The notes: generated from the letters alone by a model not told the origin. DNA of 64,000 nucleotides from JAAYJT01 sp037446395 (GCA_037446395.1 JBBIIP010000015.1:1-64000); one strand, 5' to 3'; positions 1 through 9,656 are shown, numbered from the stretch's first letter. Numbers and translations are program-made.

Positions 1-3000
1 TGATGTTTCCGGCACTACTGAAGTTGCTGATGATGTTCCCACGGGTTGCATTGTTGGGGCTGGTGATATTCACATTCAACGCTGTAATTGCGCCGGTGCC
101 GCCCGACCAGTTCTCGAAAATATTGCCAATAATAGACTTGGAAGCGTTGCTTGTTCCGGCATCGGTATTTACCCATCCGGAAATTGTTGCCGTTCCTGAG
201 ATATTTATATTTGAAAAGTTGTTGTTGTTGTTGTTTATCGTTACATTGGCATTGGTGTTAGTTGCAGTGCTTGTGAAGAGCGTAATGGCCCCCGAGGTGG
301 CTGTCCTGGTGAAAGAGGTAACAATGCTATTGTTGTTGACATTCTGAACACCATTGGCGGGCAATATCACGCTGTTTTGAATGAATATAATTGCTCCGGT
401 GGTATTTACGTTTAAGGCAGTAAAAGTATTGTTGTTTATTTCCTGCTTTAGGGTGGCCGCAGAGTTAATGATATAGGTATGTGCATTGGTACCAGCTACC
501 GAATGTGAAATTCCCCTAATATCATTATTCTGAATAACCAGCTCACAGGTAGCTGAACCGCCTGAGTTGCTGATTCCGATCAATGCTGCTGAATTGGCAG
601 CTGTATAGGTTACCAATCCGCCTTCGGCGTTGCCTAATTGGTTGTTATTGATATTGATGGCATTGAGCACTGCCCCCGAGTTCGAAAGCGCTGTAAATGT
701 TCCAGTTGCGGCAGTTTTAATGTGGTTTCTGATAATATTACTGTTCAAATTGAGCGTGGATACTGCGAATGAATTTGTAATAGGAATGAAGGTTCCCGTA
801 CCCGTGTTTGTGCCCTGAATAACTTTGTTACCGGTAATGTTCAATACTCCGGTGCCTGCCGAATTTAAGATGCCGCTGTAAACCGAAGCGCCGGTTCCAA
901 AAACCGAGCAATTTTGGATTGTATTGTTTGTAATTGAAATGGTACCTGTAGCCAGATTATAAATGCCTCTGAAAGTGCATACCGGAGTAGTTGTAGTTCC
1001 GTCTATGCCAACGGCTATTGAATTAGCAGTTGATAAGCTTCCGACAATATTGTTTGAAATGGTGAAATTGCCTCCTGTTCCTGCGGTATATATACCATTG
1101 AAAGTATATCCGATCGTTGCAGTACCGCCTGTACGCATTGAGCCAATAATGTTGTTTTGGATGTTTCCTGTTGCGGTGGAGGTATAATAAATTCCTGTAA
1201 TTACCCCCAAAGATGTGGTTGAAGTAACCACAATGGAACCGTTTCCTTGGCTTGAGCCAATTGTATTTCCGGCTGTGGTTCCGATATTTACCGACCCTGC
1301 AAGTACCGAAATGCCTGAAAAAATACCGGGTAGCGTTGTTGAACCACTGGTTGTATTCAGCGCAATTCCTGCCACAGTGTTTCCCTGCACACTGGAGGGG
1401 GATGTTACACTTGCGCTCATCTCGATGCCACGATAAAGAATGTCAAAACTACCCTGATAAGAAGTGCTTCCTGTCCCGCTTGCAGTAGCAAAACCGATGG
1501 TGTTGTTATTCACCTGGTAATTGCCCCCCGATGTTGTTACTATCCTGATTCCATAGTGGGTGGCTGCCGCTGTGGCAGTTCGGGCTACTGTCTGGAAAAG
1601 CTTATTACCCTCGATCGTCCAGGCTGAGCTGTTTGAAGCAATGAAAATACCGGCTGAGCTTGCTGACGGGCTGAAAAAGTTATAGATATTGCAATTTGCG
1701 ATGCTGATGTTGCTGTTATCAGCCACAGTGGATGAACCAGCGGAATAAATTGCATTGGCTGGGGTAGTGCTGCCTCCATAAATATTGCAATATTCGATGG
1801 TATTGTTGTCGTTCCCGTCAGTTAGTCCTGTGCTGAACACTATAAGGCCACTGCTTGCCGATGAAGTAACACCCTGAATATGGCAATAACGAATGATGTT
1901 GTTGGTGGCATCATTAATAAAACTGAAAACCGAACCTGCAGTATTGGTATTGGCAAAGGTCAAACTGGCATCTCCCTGTAGATTGGCACGGCCATTTATG
2001 GTGACATTATCCGCTCCATTCAGTTCGATGAGGGTGGTGGCAAGGTTGCCCTCCACTTTCAGCCCTGCCGATGTCGGATAGATTAAAATCGAGTTGTAAT
2101 TTGCATTGCCTGTTCCGGAAGCATTTATTGCGCATGAAGCTGTTTCGGTCAGGTTGTCGTTTATATTAATTATTATATCTCCATTAAAAACTCCGGCATT
2201 AATATCATCAAAGGCAGCTTTCAGTGAGGGATATGAAGAACTGCTCACACCCATTGTGGCATTCACCGTTACTGGCAAGATAAAAGACTGGGAACTGCGG
2301 GTCAACCCAAAACCAACGAAATAGGCATTTACTGTTGTCAGGGTGGCCCCACTTGCCGCAGCGTGCCTCAGACTCATTTGATATGTTTGGTTTTGGTTAA
2401 GAGATGTGATAAGGCCTGAGTATGACCCGCTACATTTATGTTCTGAATTCATTAAATACTTTTTAAAATCCAATCCATCATAAATAGTATTTGCGCCTGA
2501 TTTCACGAGAAAATCGAACCGTGGGGCAGATGTCTCTATGTTCGTTTGTATTAAGAACTGGGCTTGCGCAAAAATATTTGTATTTGTCTTCGGAGTGAGA
2601 TAGTTCTCAATGACTGAACCCAGTTGTGTATCGGTTGTTGAAACGGATGGTTTTGAAGAAATAAAAACCGGGAAATAACCTTGCGGAGTGCTCAGGGCAA
2701 CAACAGCAAGATTGAGCTGATGCGTGACAAAAGTGGCTGTTCCGGCAATTTTCCGGTGGGCCACCCTGAAGTCATAATCACCTGGTTCAGTGTTTTCGGG
2801 CATTATCCCCACAAGGTTTATGGTTCCTTTTTGTTGCCCGGGGGGTGCCCTTAAAATTGGGTAGCTGAGGTTCCTCCACTCGCTCTCACTGCTTTTTTTG
2901 TATTGCAAAACCCACTGCCCTGTCGCCAAATCAACCGTTCCACCATCTGTTTTCTGATTGTAACCAGTTGCTACCACATAAAAACCGCCTTTGCCCGAAG

Positions 3001-3565
3001 GATTTGATGGCAACGTGTTATTGGGGTTGAGCAGGGCTGTTTCCCAATTATCTGTCAGGGTTAGCGGTGAATTGCGTTGCACTACTTTGCTGTTCAACTG
3101 ATGTGAACCATCGTACAATGCGATTGCTGTCAGGTTGATTGTTGTTTCCAAGGTAAGTGAAGGAGAAGTATATTGCTGGAAAACAAAGGTGCGATTACCC
3201 GAATATGCGCTCACATCAAAAATATAGGCAATTGAGCCAATCAAATCTCGCCCGGAGATGGCATGTTCAATTACCCCACTGTTCAGATTACCGGGGTCTG
3301 CCTGATCAGCCAGCCTGAAATATGCGGTTCCCGAAGTTCCGAAGGGGGTTGAAAAACTGGTAAAAGAAGCTACAACCAATACCTTATCAACATTTGTTAC
3401 ATTTAGGCTGACTGTTGCACCGGTAAGAGTAACAAAAGCTGTTGTTGTAATTGCAGCGTTAGTTTCTACGGTAGCTGCCGGAAGGGTTTGGGCATGAAGA
3501 TTGTTCTGCCTGAATGATGTGCTCATTACTGACAAAACCATCAATGCTATCACCTTTGCCCTCAT
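1..3565 (-). CDS. Giant secreted beta-helix-like repeat protein (partial, C-terminus beyond window)
   Basis: The minus strand is open without a stop from an ATG at 3565 to the window edge, giving about 1188 residues. The N-terminus looks like a signal peptide ending in HAQ near residue 26. Residues about 30-440 are beta-rich and contain an adhesin-like segment. A segment near residue 445 (LKAAFDDINAGVFNGDI) begins the pattern typical of large Bacteroidota surface proteins with parallel beta-helix repeats. From about residue 500 onward there are irregular repeats of short strands rich in Asn, Thr, Ser and Gly, with recurring NNxI or GNxI turns (for example ISNNIVGS, VNNNSIV). Proteins of this build usually end in a T9SS sorting domain, but that end is not in the window. 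The gene lies 60 bases after a free-standing LuxR-type regulator on the same strand. Function is inferred to be surface adhesion or glycan contact; the ligand is unknown. Confidence 0.85.
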   Translation of the reverse strand, partial: MRAKVIALMVLSVMSTSFRQNNLHAQTLPAATVETNAAITTTAFVTLTGATVSLNVTNVDKVLVVASFTSFSTPFGTSGTAYFRLADQADPGNLNSGVIEHAISGRDLIGSIAYIFDVSAYSGNRTFVFQQYTSPSLTLETTINLTAIALYDGSHQLNSKVVQRNSPLTLTDNWETALLNPNNTLPSNPSGKGGFYVVATGYNQKTDGGTVDLATGQWVLQYKKSSESEWRNLSYPILRAPPGQQKGTINLVGIMPENTEPGDYDFRVAHRKIAGTATFVTHQLNLAVVALSTPQGYFPVFISSKPSVSTTDTQLGSVIENYLTPKTNTNIFAQAQFLIQTNIETSAPRFDFLVKSGANTIYDGLDFKKYLMNSEHKCSGSYSGLITSLNQNQTYQMSLRHAAASGATLTTVNAYFVGFGLTRSSQSFILPVTVNATMGVSSSSYPSLKAAFDDINAGVFNGDIIININDNLTETASCAINASGTGNANYNSILIYPTSAGLKVEGNLATTLIELNGADNVTINGRANLQGDASLTFANTNTAGSVFSFINDATNNIIRYCHIQGVTSSASSGLIVFSTGLTDGNDNNTIEYCNIYGGSTTPANAIYSAGSSTVADNSNISIANCNIYNFFSPSASSAGIFIASNSSAWTIEGNKLFQTVARTATAAATHYGIRIVTTSGGNYQVNNNTIGFATASGTGSTSYQGSFDILYRGIEMSASVTSPSSVQGNTVAGIALNTTSGSTTLPGIFSGISVLAGSVNIGTTAGNTIGSSQGNGSIVVTSTTSLGVITGIYYTSTATGNIQNNIIGSMRTGGTATIGYTFNGIYTAGTGGNFTISNNIVGSLSTANSIAVGIDGTTTTPVCTFRGIYNLATGTISITNNTIQNCSVFGTGASVYSGILNSAGTGVLNITGNKVIQGTNTGTGTFIPITNSFAVSTLNLNSNIIRNHIKTAATGTFTALSNSGAVLNAININNNQLGNAEGGLVTYTAANSAALIGISNSGGSATCELVIQNNDIRGISHSVAGTNAHTYIINSAATLKQEINNNTFTALNVNTTGAIIFIQNSVILPANGVQNVNNNSIVTSFTRTATSGAITLFTSTATNTNANVTINNNNNNFSNINISGTATISGWVNTDAGTSNASKSIIGNIFENWSGGTGAITALNVNITSPNNATRGNIISNFSSAGNI

Positions 3566-3625
3566 TTGTCTATTTTTATCAATCTAAATTGTTTTATTAT
3601 GCGACTTGTTTCTGTGTGATTATTT

Positions 3626-3841
3626 TTATTCAACAAGATTATTCTTGACAGTATATCTAATTAGTTCATTGGCTGATTTCATCCGCATCTTTTTTATTAA
3701 CCGGCTTTTATATTCACTAACAGTCTTGGGTTTAATATTCAATTGTTCGGCAATCTGTCGGTTTGAATTTCCAATTGCAATTCTGACCATGACTTCAAAT
3801 TCACGTTTACCTAATTGCTCATGCAGTAATTCTTCGATCAT
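3626..3841 (-). CDS. Free-standing LuxR/NarL-type DNA-binding protein without receiver domain
   Basis: This 71-residue protein is almost entirely a LuxR-type helix-turn-helix: GKREFEVMVRIAIGNSNRQI followed by the recognition segment IKPKTVSEYKSRL and the tail ELIRYTVKNNLVE. The same blocks, with the same spacing, form the C-terminus of the response regulator at 4277-4909 (SPKTVSTYRERI, EIIRYAIKNGLVD), so the two are close paralogs. An in-frame TAA lies four codons upstream of the ATG, and no receiver-like sequence is readable in the next 400 bases, so the protein really is receiver-less as encoded. It directly precedes the giant secreted protein gene. It may be a local regulator or antagonist of the full-length regulator, or a remnant of a duplicated gene; the intact helix-turn-helix favours a working protein. 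Confidence 0.75.
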   Translation of the reverse strand: MIEELLHEQLGKREFEVMVRIAIGNSNRQIAEQLNIKPKTVSEYKSRLIKKMRMKSANELIRYTVKNNLVE

Positions 3842-4276
3842 TTGTTGTAATTATTAAATTTTAATTGTCTTTAACAGATGGTCATTCGGGGCCGGGGTTT
3901 CTCAATGATCTCATTGCATTTTAATTTAGGGATCTGGTGTTTTTTCTTCCCAGGGATACTCTCCTTGCAACCCGTTGGTCTCATAAAAAGTAACTTTATT
4001 CATTCTGGATTTCAGGTATATGGCAGGGAATATCATTTAATACAAATCGGTTTTTTGATTATAAACTGGTTTAAATTAATGTAAGGATATTCTTCATTCA
4101 GTCGCAGCAATATTACAACATGCAGTTTCGTCGGTATGTAGGACAAAACACGAAAAGTTTGTAGGGTTTTTCCTACAAAAATCAGAAAGGGGTTCCTGAA
4201 GGAAGGAGCTTAAGTTAAAGGGATTGCAAACAGTGTTGCATATTTGGTAAAATCAGGCAACTGCCTCTCATGAACA
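3842..4276. other. Intergenic region between two LuxR-type regulator genes
   Basis: These 435 bases hold no convincing gene on either strand; the short open frames lack any family resemblance. The only structure I see is an inverted repeat at 4158-4179 (listed separately), with a further GTAGG half-site at 4138-4142. The region is AT-rich and would contain the promoter of the 71-residue regulator and the 3' end of the response regulator transcript. Confidence 0.6.
4158..4179. promoter_or_regulatory. Inverted repeat TTTGTAGG-N6-CCTACAAA, possible regulator site or terminator
   Basis: Two perfect 8-base arms (4158-4165 and 4172-4179) flank a six-base spacer. It lies about 100 bases downstream of the response regulator stop codon and about 320 bases upstream of the small LuxR-type gene. 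On the minus strand the right arm is followed by ACTTTTCG, so it could weakly terminate the two-component operon. The dyad symmetry and the extra GTAGG half-site at 4138 also fit an operator for a dimeric NarL-type regulator. The role is inferred. Confidence 0.4.
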
Positions 4277-4909
4277 TCAATCAACCAATCCATTCTTGAT
4301 TGCATACCTGATGATCTCAGAGGTTGAATTCATCAACATTTTATTCAAAATACGCTCCCGATAAGTGCTGACTGTTTTGGGGCTCACAAAGAGTTTTTCG
4401 GCAATTTCTTTTGAACTGAAGCCTTTGGCCATCAGGCACATCACTTCAAGTTCCCTATCCGAAAGGGTTTCGTGCAGGGGCGCATCGGCATCCTTACCAA
4501 TATTCTGAGCAATGGCATCAGCCAGTCCGCGCGTAATGTATTTATGGCCCCGGGCAGCATATTGCAGCGCCGTGATTAATTCCTCGGGTGCGCTTGATTT
4601 TGTGAGATACCCCGATGCGCCTAGCTTCATGGCCCGCAGTGCATATTGCTCTTCCGGATAGATACTCAAAATTATCACAGCAACCGAAGGCCACATGGCT
4701 TTGACATCTTTGAGAACCTCCAATCCATTTTTTCCGGGCATTGAAATATCGAGAAGCACAACATCGAAGCTACTCTTAGACAACTTTTCCATCAACTGAC
4801 TTCCGTTTTCTGCTTCTTCAATATGAGAAACCACTCTGTAACCCTCAAGAATTTGCCGGAGTCCCTGCCTAACTACAGGGTGATCGTCTGTAATTATGAG
4901 CTTAATCAT
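4277..4909 (-). CDS. NarL/FixJ-family response regulator
   Basis: The 210-residue protein has a receiver domain (about 1-120) and a LuxR-type helix-turn-helix (about 145-207). In the receiver the acidic pair D8-D9, the phospho-acceptor D54 in VVLLDISMPG, the switch residue S82 and the conserved K104 are all present. The DNA-binding part has the canonical LSDRELEVM start and SPKTVSTYRERI recognition region. It follows the sensor kinase gene at 4916-7270 after only six bases, so the two form an operon and very probably a cognate pair. The target genes are not shown by the sequence; the paralogous 71-residue regulator and the giant secreted protein downstream are the closest candidates. Confidence 0.95.
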   Translation of the reverse strand: MIKLIITDDHPVVRQGLRQILEGYRVVSHIEEAENGSQLMEKLSKSSFDVVLLDISMPGKNGLEVLKDVKAMWPSVAVIILSIYPEEQYALRAMKLGASGYLTKSSAPEELITALQYAARGHKYITRGLADAIAQNIGKDADAPLHETLSDRELEVMCLMAKGFSSKEIAEKLFVSPKTVSTYRERILNKMLMNSTSEIIRYAIKNGLVD

Positions 4910-4915
4910 GGGTGA

Positions 4916-7270
4916 TTAGTTAAGTAATGGGATAATTATTTTTATTTGGGTTCCTTTGGATGCTGCTCCAGTAATTTGAAAATTTCCGCCACAGGAGGAT
5001 ACACGTTCTCGCATCCCTAATATGCCAAAAGAGTGAATGCTTTCGATCGCTTCCTTTTTTATTCCCAACCCGTTATCATTAATATTCAATTGTATCTGTG
5101 TATTAAGCATCACCATCACCAAATTGACTTTGGTGGCATTTGAATGTCTCGCAACATTTGTGAGGGCCTCCTGAATTACACGAAATATTATGGTAGTGAG
5201 CTTTTCGTCGAGGTCAATGCTATCAGGACTGATTCTTGCATAGCACCTTATTTTTGTGTTTTTGCTAAATTCGTCGAGTTGCCATTGTATAGCCGGTACT
5301 AAACCGAGCACATCAAGGATGCTTGGCCTTAAACCGGCCGAAATTCGTTGCACGATGGCAACTGTTTCTTGCAACATTTGTATCGTTGCACCAACCCTCG
5401 TTGAAAGATCTAATGATTCTTTTGGGATACTCTGTTTCATTTGCATTAAAATCATGTGAAGGGCGGTGAGCCTCTGGCCAAGGTCATCGTGAAGGTTAAG
5501 TGCAATTTTCTTCCTTTCTTCTTCCCTGATTTCTTGGATGTGCATATGCAAATCAACCAAGGCTTTGTGCGAACGGGTGATTTCATTCTCGTTATAAATC
5601 TTCGCAATCCCAAGCCCAACCTGACCCGAAACCAAATCAAGCAATTTCAGGTCGTTTGGATTAAAATCATTTTGATGCTCACCTCTACCGGCAATAACAG
5701 CTCCTGTTATTTTATTATTTATAACCAATGGTGTGCCCAAAAATGCCTTTGGTGTTGGGGCAGGCCCGATAAGCTCATTTTCATTCTGTAATTTCACTAC
5801 CTGCTCCCTGGTAAGAAAAACAGGTTTCTTATATCGCCTCAACCGCTCTGCCAACGATTTCTTCAGGATTGTTTTGTCTTCGGCTATAAAGGAAACCGGG
5901 CGAGGTTGAATTGATAATAATGCTAAATCTTCTTCCCTAAAAATGAGTTCCACATCATCAGTATCTAGAAGTCTTGATAATTCATTGCGGGCAAAAATCA
6001 GAAAGGCATTGAGGTTGTTCGACGAAACTACCGCGTTTGTGATATTAAACATTGCCGTTTGTAGGAACTCATTGTATTTTCGCTCTGTAATATCTGAAAC
6101 AAATCCTTCGAGGGTGGCATCTGCACCGGTTTCAGAAAAGGCCAACCTCCCACGCTCAAGAACCCATCTGACTTCATTGGATTTTCTAATGATACGGTAC
6201 TCTATCTCAAAATAAGTGTCAGACAACAGTGCAGTTTGTATCTTCTCCCAAACCATCTTCCTGTCGTCAGGATGAATAATTTCGTCATAGGAAATGAGAT
6301 TATTGTTTATGAAATCACCTGGTTGATACCCCGTGAGCTCCTGGGCCTTGGCACTCACAAACGACATGGTTCGGCCTGCATCGGTAGAGCATGAAAAAAC
6401 CATTCCCTGCAAATTGTTCATTAAATCAGATAGTTTTTTCTCGCTTTTTCTGATTGCAGTTTCGGCCTGCAGACGAGCAGTGATGTCTCTTAAAAAAGAT
6501 TGATAGGTTCCATCAGGCAATCGGTTCGAATTCATTTCAACAGAAACTTGTGAGCCGTCTTTGTGAAGAATGGTTCTCTCTGTTTTTATGGTGTGTCCTT
6601 CATCGAGAAGATCAAAACGCAAAGGCCTCTCCCTGATTGATTCAGCAGTGAAATAATTTATCAAATTTGAACTCAATAATTCATCAACCGTGTAGCCGCT
6701 TAATCTTTCGGCTTCCTTATTAACGGTCAGTAATTTTCCCTCCCTATTGCTCTGAAAGAAGGCATCGGTTGCCAGGTCAATAAACATACGATATTTTTCT
6801 TCGCTGGCTTTAATAACTTTCTGGAGATTCAGTAACTCATCAACAGCAATTCTTAATTTATCCGCAGACTCTTTTAAATCATGCTTTTGTTTGTACAGTT
6901 CCAAAAAAACCTGAACCTTACATAATAAAATATGACTGTTGACAGGCTTATTTAAATAATCTACTGCCCCGGAATTATAGCCCTCATTCAAATTCGCTTC
7001 ATCTGAATAATATGCGGTAAGAAAAACAACAGGTATCTTGTTATTCGTTCTATTCTCATTGAGGCGAATTGCCAAATCATATCCACTCATTACAGGCATC
7101 CGCACATCGAGTATCGCGAGGGCTAATTCCTTTTCGCTGACTTTGATCAGTGCTTCGGCACCAGAGCGGGCTTTTATAACGTCAGCATTTAATCCCTTGA
7201 GGATTATTTCAAGATATTTGAGGTTTTCAGCATTGTCATCAACGATAAGAATTGCAGGTTGGTTTTCCAT
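4916..7270 (-). CDS. Cytoplasmic sensor histidine kinase with N-terminal receiver, PAS-PAS-GAF, HisKA_3
   Basis: This 784-residue kinase has, in order: a receiver domain (about 5-125; D11, D12, phospho-acceptor D55, T85, K108), a PAS domain (about 160-272), a second PAS with PAC-like end (about 285-400), a GAF-like domain (about 405-560), a HisKA_3 dimerisation domain with the phospho-accepting H594 in LNLHDDLGQRL, and a HATPase domain (EALTNVARHSNA as N box, DNGLGI as G1 box, GILGMRERV). It has no membrane segments or signal peptide, so it senses an intracellular signal. HisKA_3 kinases pair with NarL-type regulators, as in the gene six bases downstream. The N-terminal receiver suggests input from another kinase, making this a relay node. 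The signal is unknown. Confidence 0.93.
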   Translation of the reverse strand: MENQPAILIVDDNAENLKYLEIILKGLNADVIKARSGAEALIKVSEKELALAILDVRMPVMSGYDLAIRLNENRTNNKIPVVFLTAYYSDEANLNEGYNSGAVDYLNKPVNSHILLCKVQVFLELYKQKHDLKESADKLRIAVDELLNLQKVIKASEEKYRMFIDLATDAFFQSNREGKLLTVNKEAERLSGYTVDELLSSNLINYFTAESIRERPLRFDLLDEGHTIKTERTILHKDGSQVSVEMNSNRLPDGTYQSFLRDITARLQAETAIRKSEKKLSDLMNNLQGMVFSCSTDAGRTMSFVSAKAQELTGYQPGDFINNNLISYDEIIHPDDRKMVWEKIQTALLSDTYFEIEYRIIRKSNEVRWVLERGRLAFSETGADATLEGFVSDITERKYNEFLQTAMFNITNAVVSSNNLNAFLIFARNELSRLLDTDDVELIFREEDLALLSIQPRPVSFIAEDKTILKKSLAERLRRYKKPVFLTREQVVKLQNENELIGPAPTPKAFLGTPLVINNKITGAVIAGRGEHQNDFNPNDLKLLDLVSGQVGLGIAKIYNENEITRSHKALVDLHMHIQEIREEERKKIALNLHDDLGQRLTALHMILMQMKQSIPKESLDLSTRVGATIQMLQETVAIVQRISAGLRPSILDVLGLVPAIQWQLDEFSKNTKIRCYARISPDSIDLDEKLTTIIFRVIQEALTNVARHSNATKVNLVMVMLNTQIQLNINDNGLGIKKEAIESIHSFGILGMRERVSSCGGNFQITGAASKGTQIKIIIPLLN

Positions 7271-7772
7271 AGTTGAACTGTGTGGTCAAGAACTTTTAAT
7301 AATTTGCATTGTCGCGTTTGTATGAAAGGATGCGAAATTTATTTTTTTTACGCCGATGATTATGAATTAAAACACTGTTCCTTTTCCTGCCCAACTGAAC
7401 AACAAATATATTACAATATTATTGACATTCCAATACCCAAAATTCCCACTATCGGGTTAATCGGACATTAAATCGCTTCCTGTTCAACTTCCGCCTTGAG
7501 AGGATGGGGTTCAAATCTGACAAAAACGATTATTCACTTCTGTAATAAAATGACAGAGAGGTTAATAAAATACTTCTCCAGCCTCCAAAGGATTTTTGGA
7601 TGCGTGATTATTGAAAGCATTGCCTGAGTATTTATTAAAAATTATTTCATCGAATTAATCAATTCATCATCCCCTCCGAAACAAACCATTGTGCTCTCCG
7701 TTATCGAATCAGGATTGTCTATTTTTGTAAAACTTTTGTGTTCAAAAAGTGATTGACTGCCAAAGAATTTTC
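7271..7772. other. Intergenic region between divergent kinase and porin genes
   Basis: About 500 AT-rich bases separate the divergently transcribed sensor kinase and porin genes. I see no RNA gene and no credible protein-coding frame. A TATTTTTG box at 7720-7727 could be the porin promoter. A weak hairpin (TCCAAA/TTTGGA) lies near 7585. The region probably holds both promoters. Confidence 0.55.
7720..7727 (+). promoter_or_regulatory. Candidate -7 promoter element (TATTTTTG) of the porin gene
   Basis: The box matches the Bacteroidetes consensus TAnnTTTG and would start transcription about 40 bases before the preferred porin ATG at 7773. No clear -33 TTG is present at the usual spacing, so confidence is limited. 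Confidence 0.4.
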
Positions 7773-9656
7773 ATGAACCTCGCACGGCTTACTTCTCTCC
7801 TGTTTCTCCTCGTTGGATTGGGTGCAATATCCCAGGCGCAGGAAGAGTCCTTGGATGATCAAAAAATTCAGGATACAATAAAAGCTTTCTTTTTCTACGA
7901 CAGCGCTTTTGTGCTACAAAACCCTGAGAAGAAATCCATTGACACAGATCGGCTGACACATCAATATTACAAGTCGCTTATAAAAAAAATCCCATTTTCA
8001 GCGAGTCAGGGCAATACAGGTCAGGTTTACACAATGCTTGTGTGGAAGGAACCGGGCCTTTCGATTGATCCCCGAAATTCAGATGTTTATTCAGCTTACA
8101 GGTTGACACCGCATAATATCCCATACTACCTGAGCAATGTGCCGGTGACAGAATTATTTTACTTAACAGGCAGGCACAAGGAGCAAATATTTAATGGGCA
8201 GCACTACCAACAGGTGAGAAAGAATTTGGGGATAGGCCTTAAGTTTAACATAACAAACGCACCCGGAGGCTATAACAGGCAGAAAGTCGACAACACCTCG
8301 GCTGCCGTTCAATTGTTTTACCGAACAAATAATTATCGCTATGGCTTTGCCGCCAACTACATCAGTAATCGTTTTTCTCATTACGAAAACGGGGGCATTT
8401 CAACACCACAAGCCTTTGAGGGCAATACCGAACGCGACAGGAAAAGAATTTTGATTAACCTGATCCAAGCCGAAAACAGACTGAGAGAGCGAAACATATA
8501 TTTTCATCAGTATTATCGGTTGAGCAAAGCCTCCGTTCCGGACACTTCAGGCGCAAAAAAAAACCTGTTGGCCTCCGGCCAAATTGAACATATTTTCATT
8601 TATAACCGCTCAGCACAGGCGTATGAAGACAGAAACCCCGGGGCAAAGTTTTACACCCGTATTCTCGTTGATTCATTAAAAACCTTCGACAGCCTTGTAT
8701 ATCATACATTTAGCAACAAACTTCAATACCGTTTCTCTCCCAACAGAAACAAGTACACCAAACTCTCCACAACATTATTTATCGCACATCTGTATACCAT
8801 ATATGAAATGAGGGCATTCGACAAGCATTTCAACCAAATAAACCCCCGAATTACTGGCGAAATGGATTTTGGAACCCGTTCCTCCTTTTCAATCAGTGCC
8901 GAAACCATTTTCGGCAATCTGAACAAAGGAGATTATGAATTAACTGCAGAGGGGTCTTACAGGCTTGGTTCTTCAAAACCGATGCTTATCAGAGGATATG
9001 TAAAGAAAAGCCATGTCGGCGCTGACTTGTTCTATTCGCTATATAGTTCAAATCATTTTGGGTGGGCAAATGATTTCGGCAAGCAAAAAATATTTCAACA
9101 AAAGATCAGTATTGAACTACCCCGCTTAAAAACCGAGTTGAAAAACACCTCGGTTGAAGGGTATATTTATTTGGACACCTTAGGATTGCCAGCGGTTAAT
9201 AACAAATCTTTTTCAGTACTTTCGGCTTTGTTTCAATCTGATTTAGAATGGAATAAGGTAAAGTTGGAAAACTCATTGGTTTATCAGCTGGCTTCGGATA
9301 ACATGATTCTTCATTTGCCGGCTTTATGCCTGAGCTCCTCTTTGTCGTATGAACTTGAGTTATTCAAAGGTGCGTTGCAGACCAACAGCGGCATTGCGTT
9401 GCACTATAACACCTCCTGGCAGGCGCCCGCCTATATGCCTGCATTGCGGAGTTATTACCTTCAAACAAAGCATCATACAGGAAATTATCTGTTTGCAGAT
9501 GTTTTTATAAATCTGCGACTGAAGCGTGCCCGGCTGTTTCTGCTATTGCAACATGCAAATGAAGGGCTGTTTGGGTATACTTATTATATGATTTCGGGAT
9601 ACCCGATGCCCGACCGGGCTTTCAAATTTGGTGTAAACTGGATATTTTTTGATTGA
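7773..9656 (+). CDS. Putative outer-membrane porin (Porin_10-like family)
   Basis: The ATG at 7773 gives a 627-residue protein with a clear signal peptide ending in SQAQ near residue 23; an upstream in-frame GTG at 7749 would add eight residues ahead of it and is less likely. The mature part alternates hydrophobic and polar residues as in beta-barrels and ends in aromatic residues (GVNWIFFD), as expected for BAM-dependent insertion. The N-terminal region (YYLSNVPVTELFYLTGRHK, then a motif with GLKFNITNAPGGY) resembles the large putative porins of Bacteroidota assigned to the Porin_10 family. The stop codon directly abuts the stop codon of the convergent DnaJ-like gene with no base between them. 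The substrate is unknown. Confidence 0.75.
   Translation: MNLARLTSLLFLLVGLGAISQAQEESLDDQKIQDTIKAFFFYDSAFVLQNPEKKSIDTDRLTHQYYKSLIKKIPFSASQGNTGQVYTMLVWKEPGLSIDPRNSDVYSAYRLTPHNIPYYLSNVPVTELFYLTGRHKEQIFNGQHYQQVRKNLGIGLKFNITNAPGGYNRQKVDNTSAAVQLFYRTNNYRYGFAANYISNRFSHYENGGISTPQAFEGNTERDRKRILINLIQAENRLRERNIYFHQYYRLSKASVPDTSGAKKNLLASGQIEHIFIYNRSAQAYEDRNPGAKFYTRILVDSLKTFDSLVYHTFSNKLQYRFSPNRNKYTKLSTTLFIAHLYTIYEMRAFDKHFNQINPRITGEMDFGTRSSFSISAETIFGNLNKGDYELTAEGSYRLGSSKPMLIRGYVKKSHVGADLFYSLYSSNHFGWANDFGKQKIFQQKISIELPRLKTELKNTSVEGYIYLDTLGLPAVNNKSFSVLSALFQSDLEWNKVKLENSLVYQLASDNMILHLPALCLSSSLSYELELFKGALQTNSGIALHYNTSWQAPAYMPALRSYYLQTKHHTGNYLFADVFINLRLKRARLFLLLQHANEGLFGYTYYMISGYPMPDRAFKFGVNWIFFD

Noticed and set aside
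3..2324. Several plus-strand open frames of 60-115 residues, rich in Val, Leu and Pro
   Set aside because: They are antisense shadows of the giant minus-strand repeat gene, which is open throughout; their composition is that of a reversed Asn/Thr-rich coding strand.
3842..4276. Lost receiver domain for the small LuxR protein
   Set aside because: I translated the minus strand upstream and found no receiver-like blocks, only a 38-residue chance frame.
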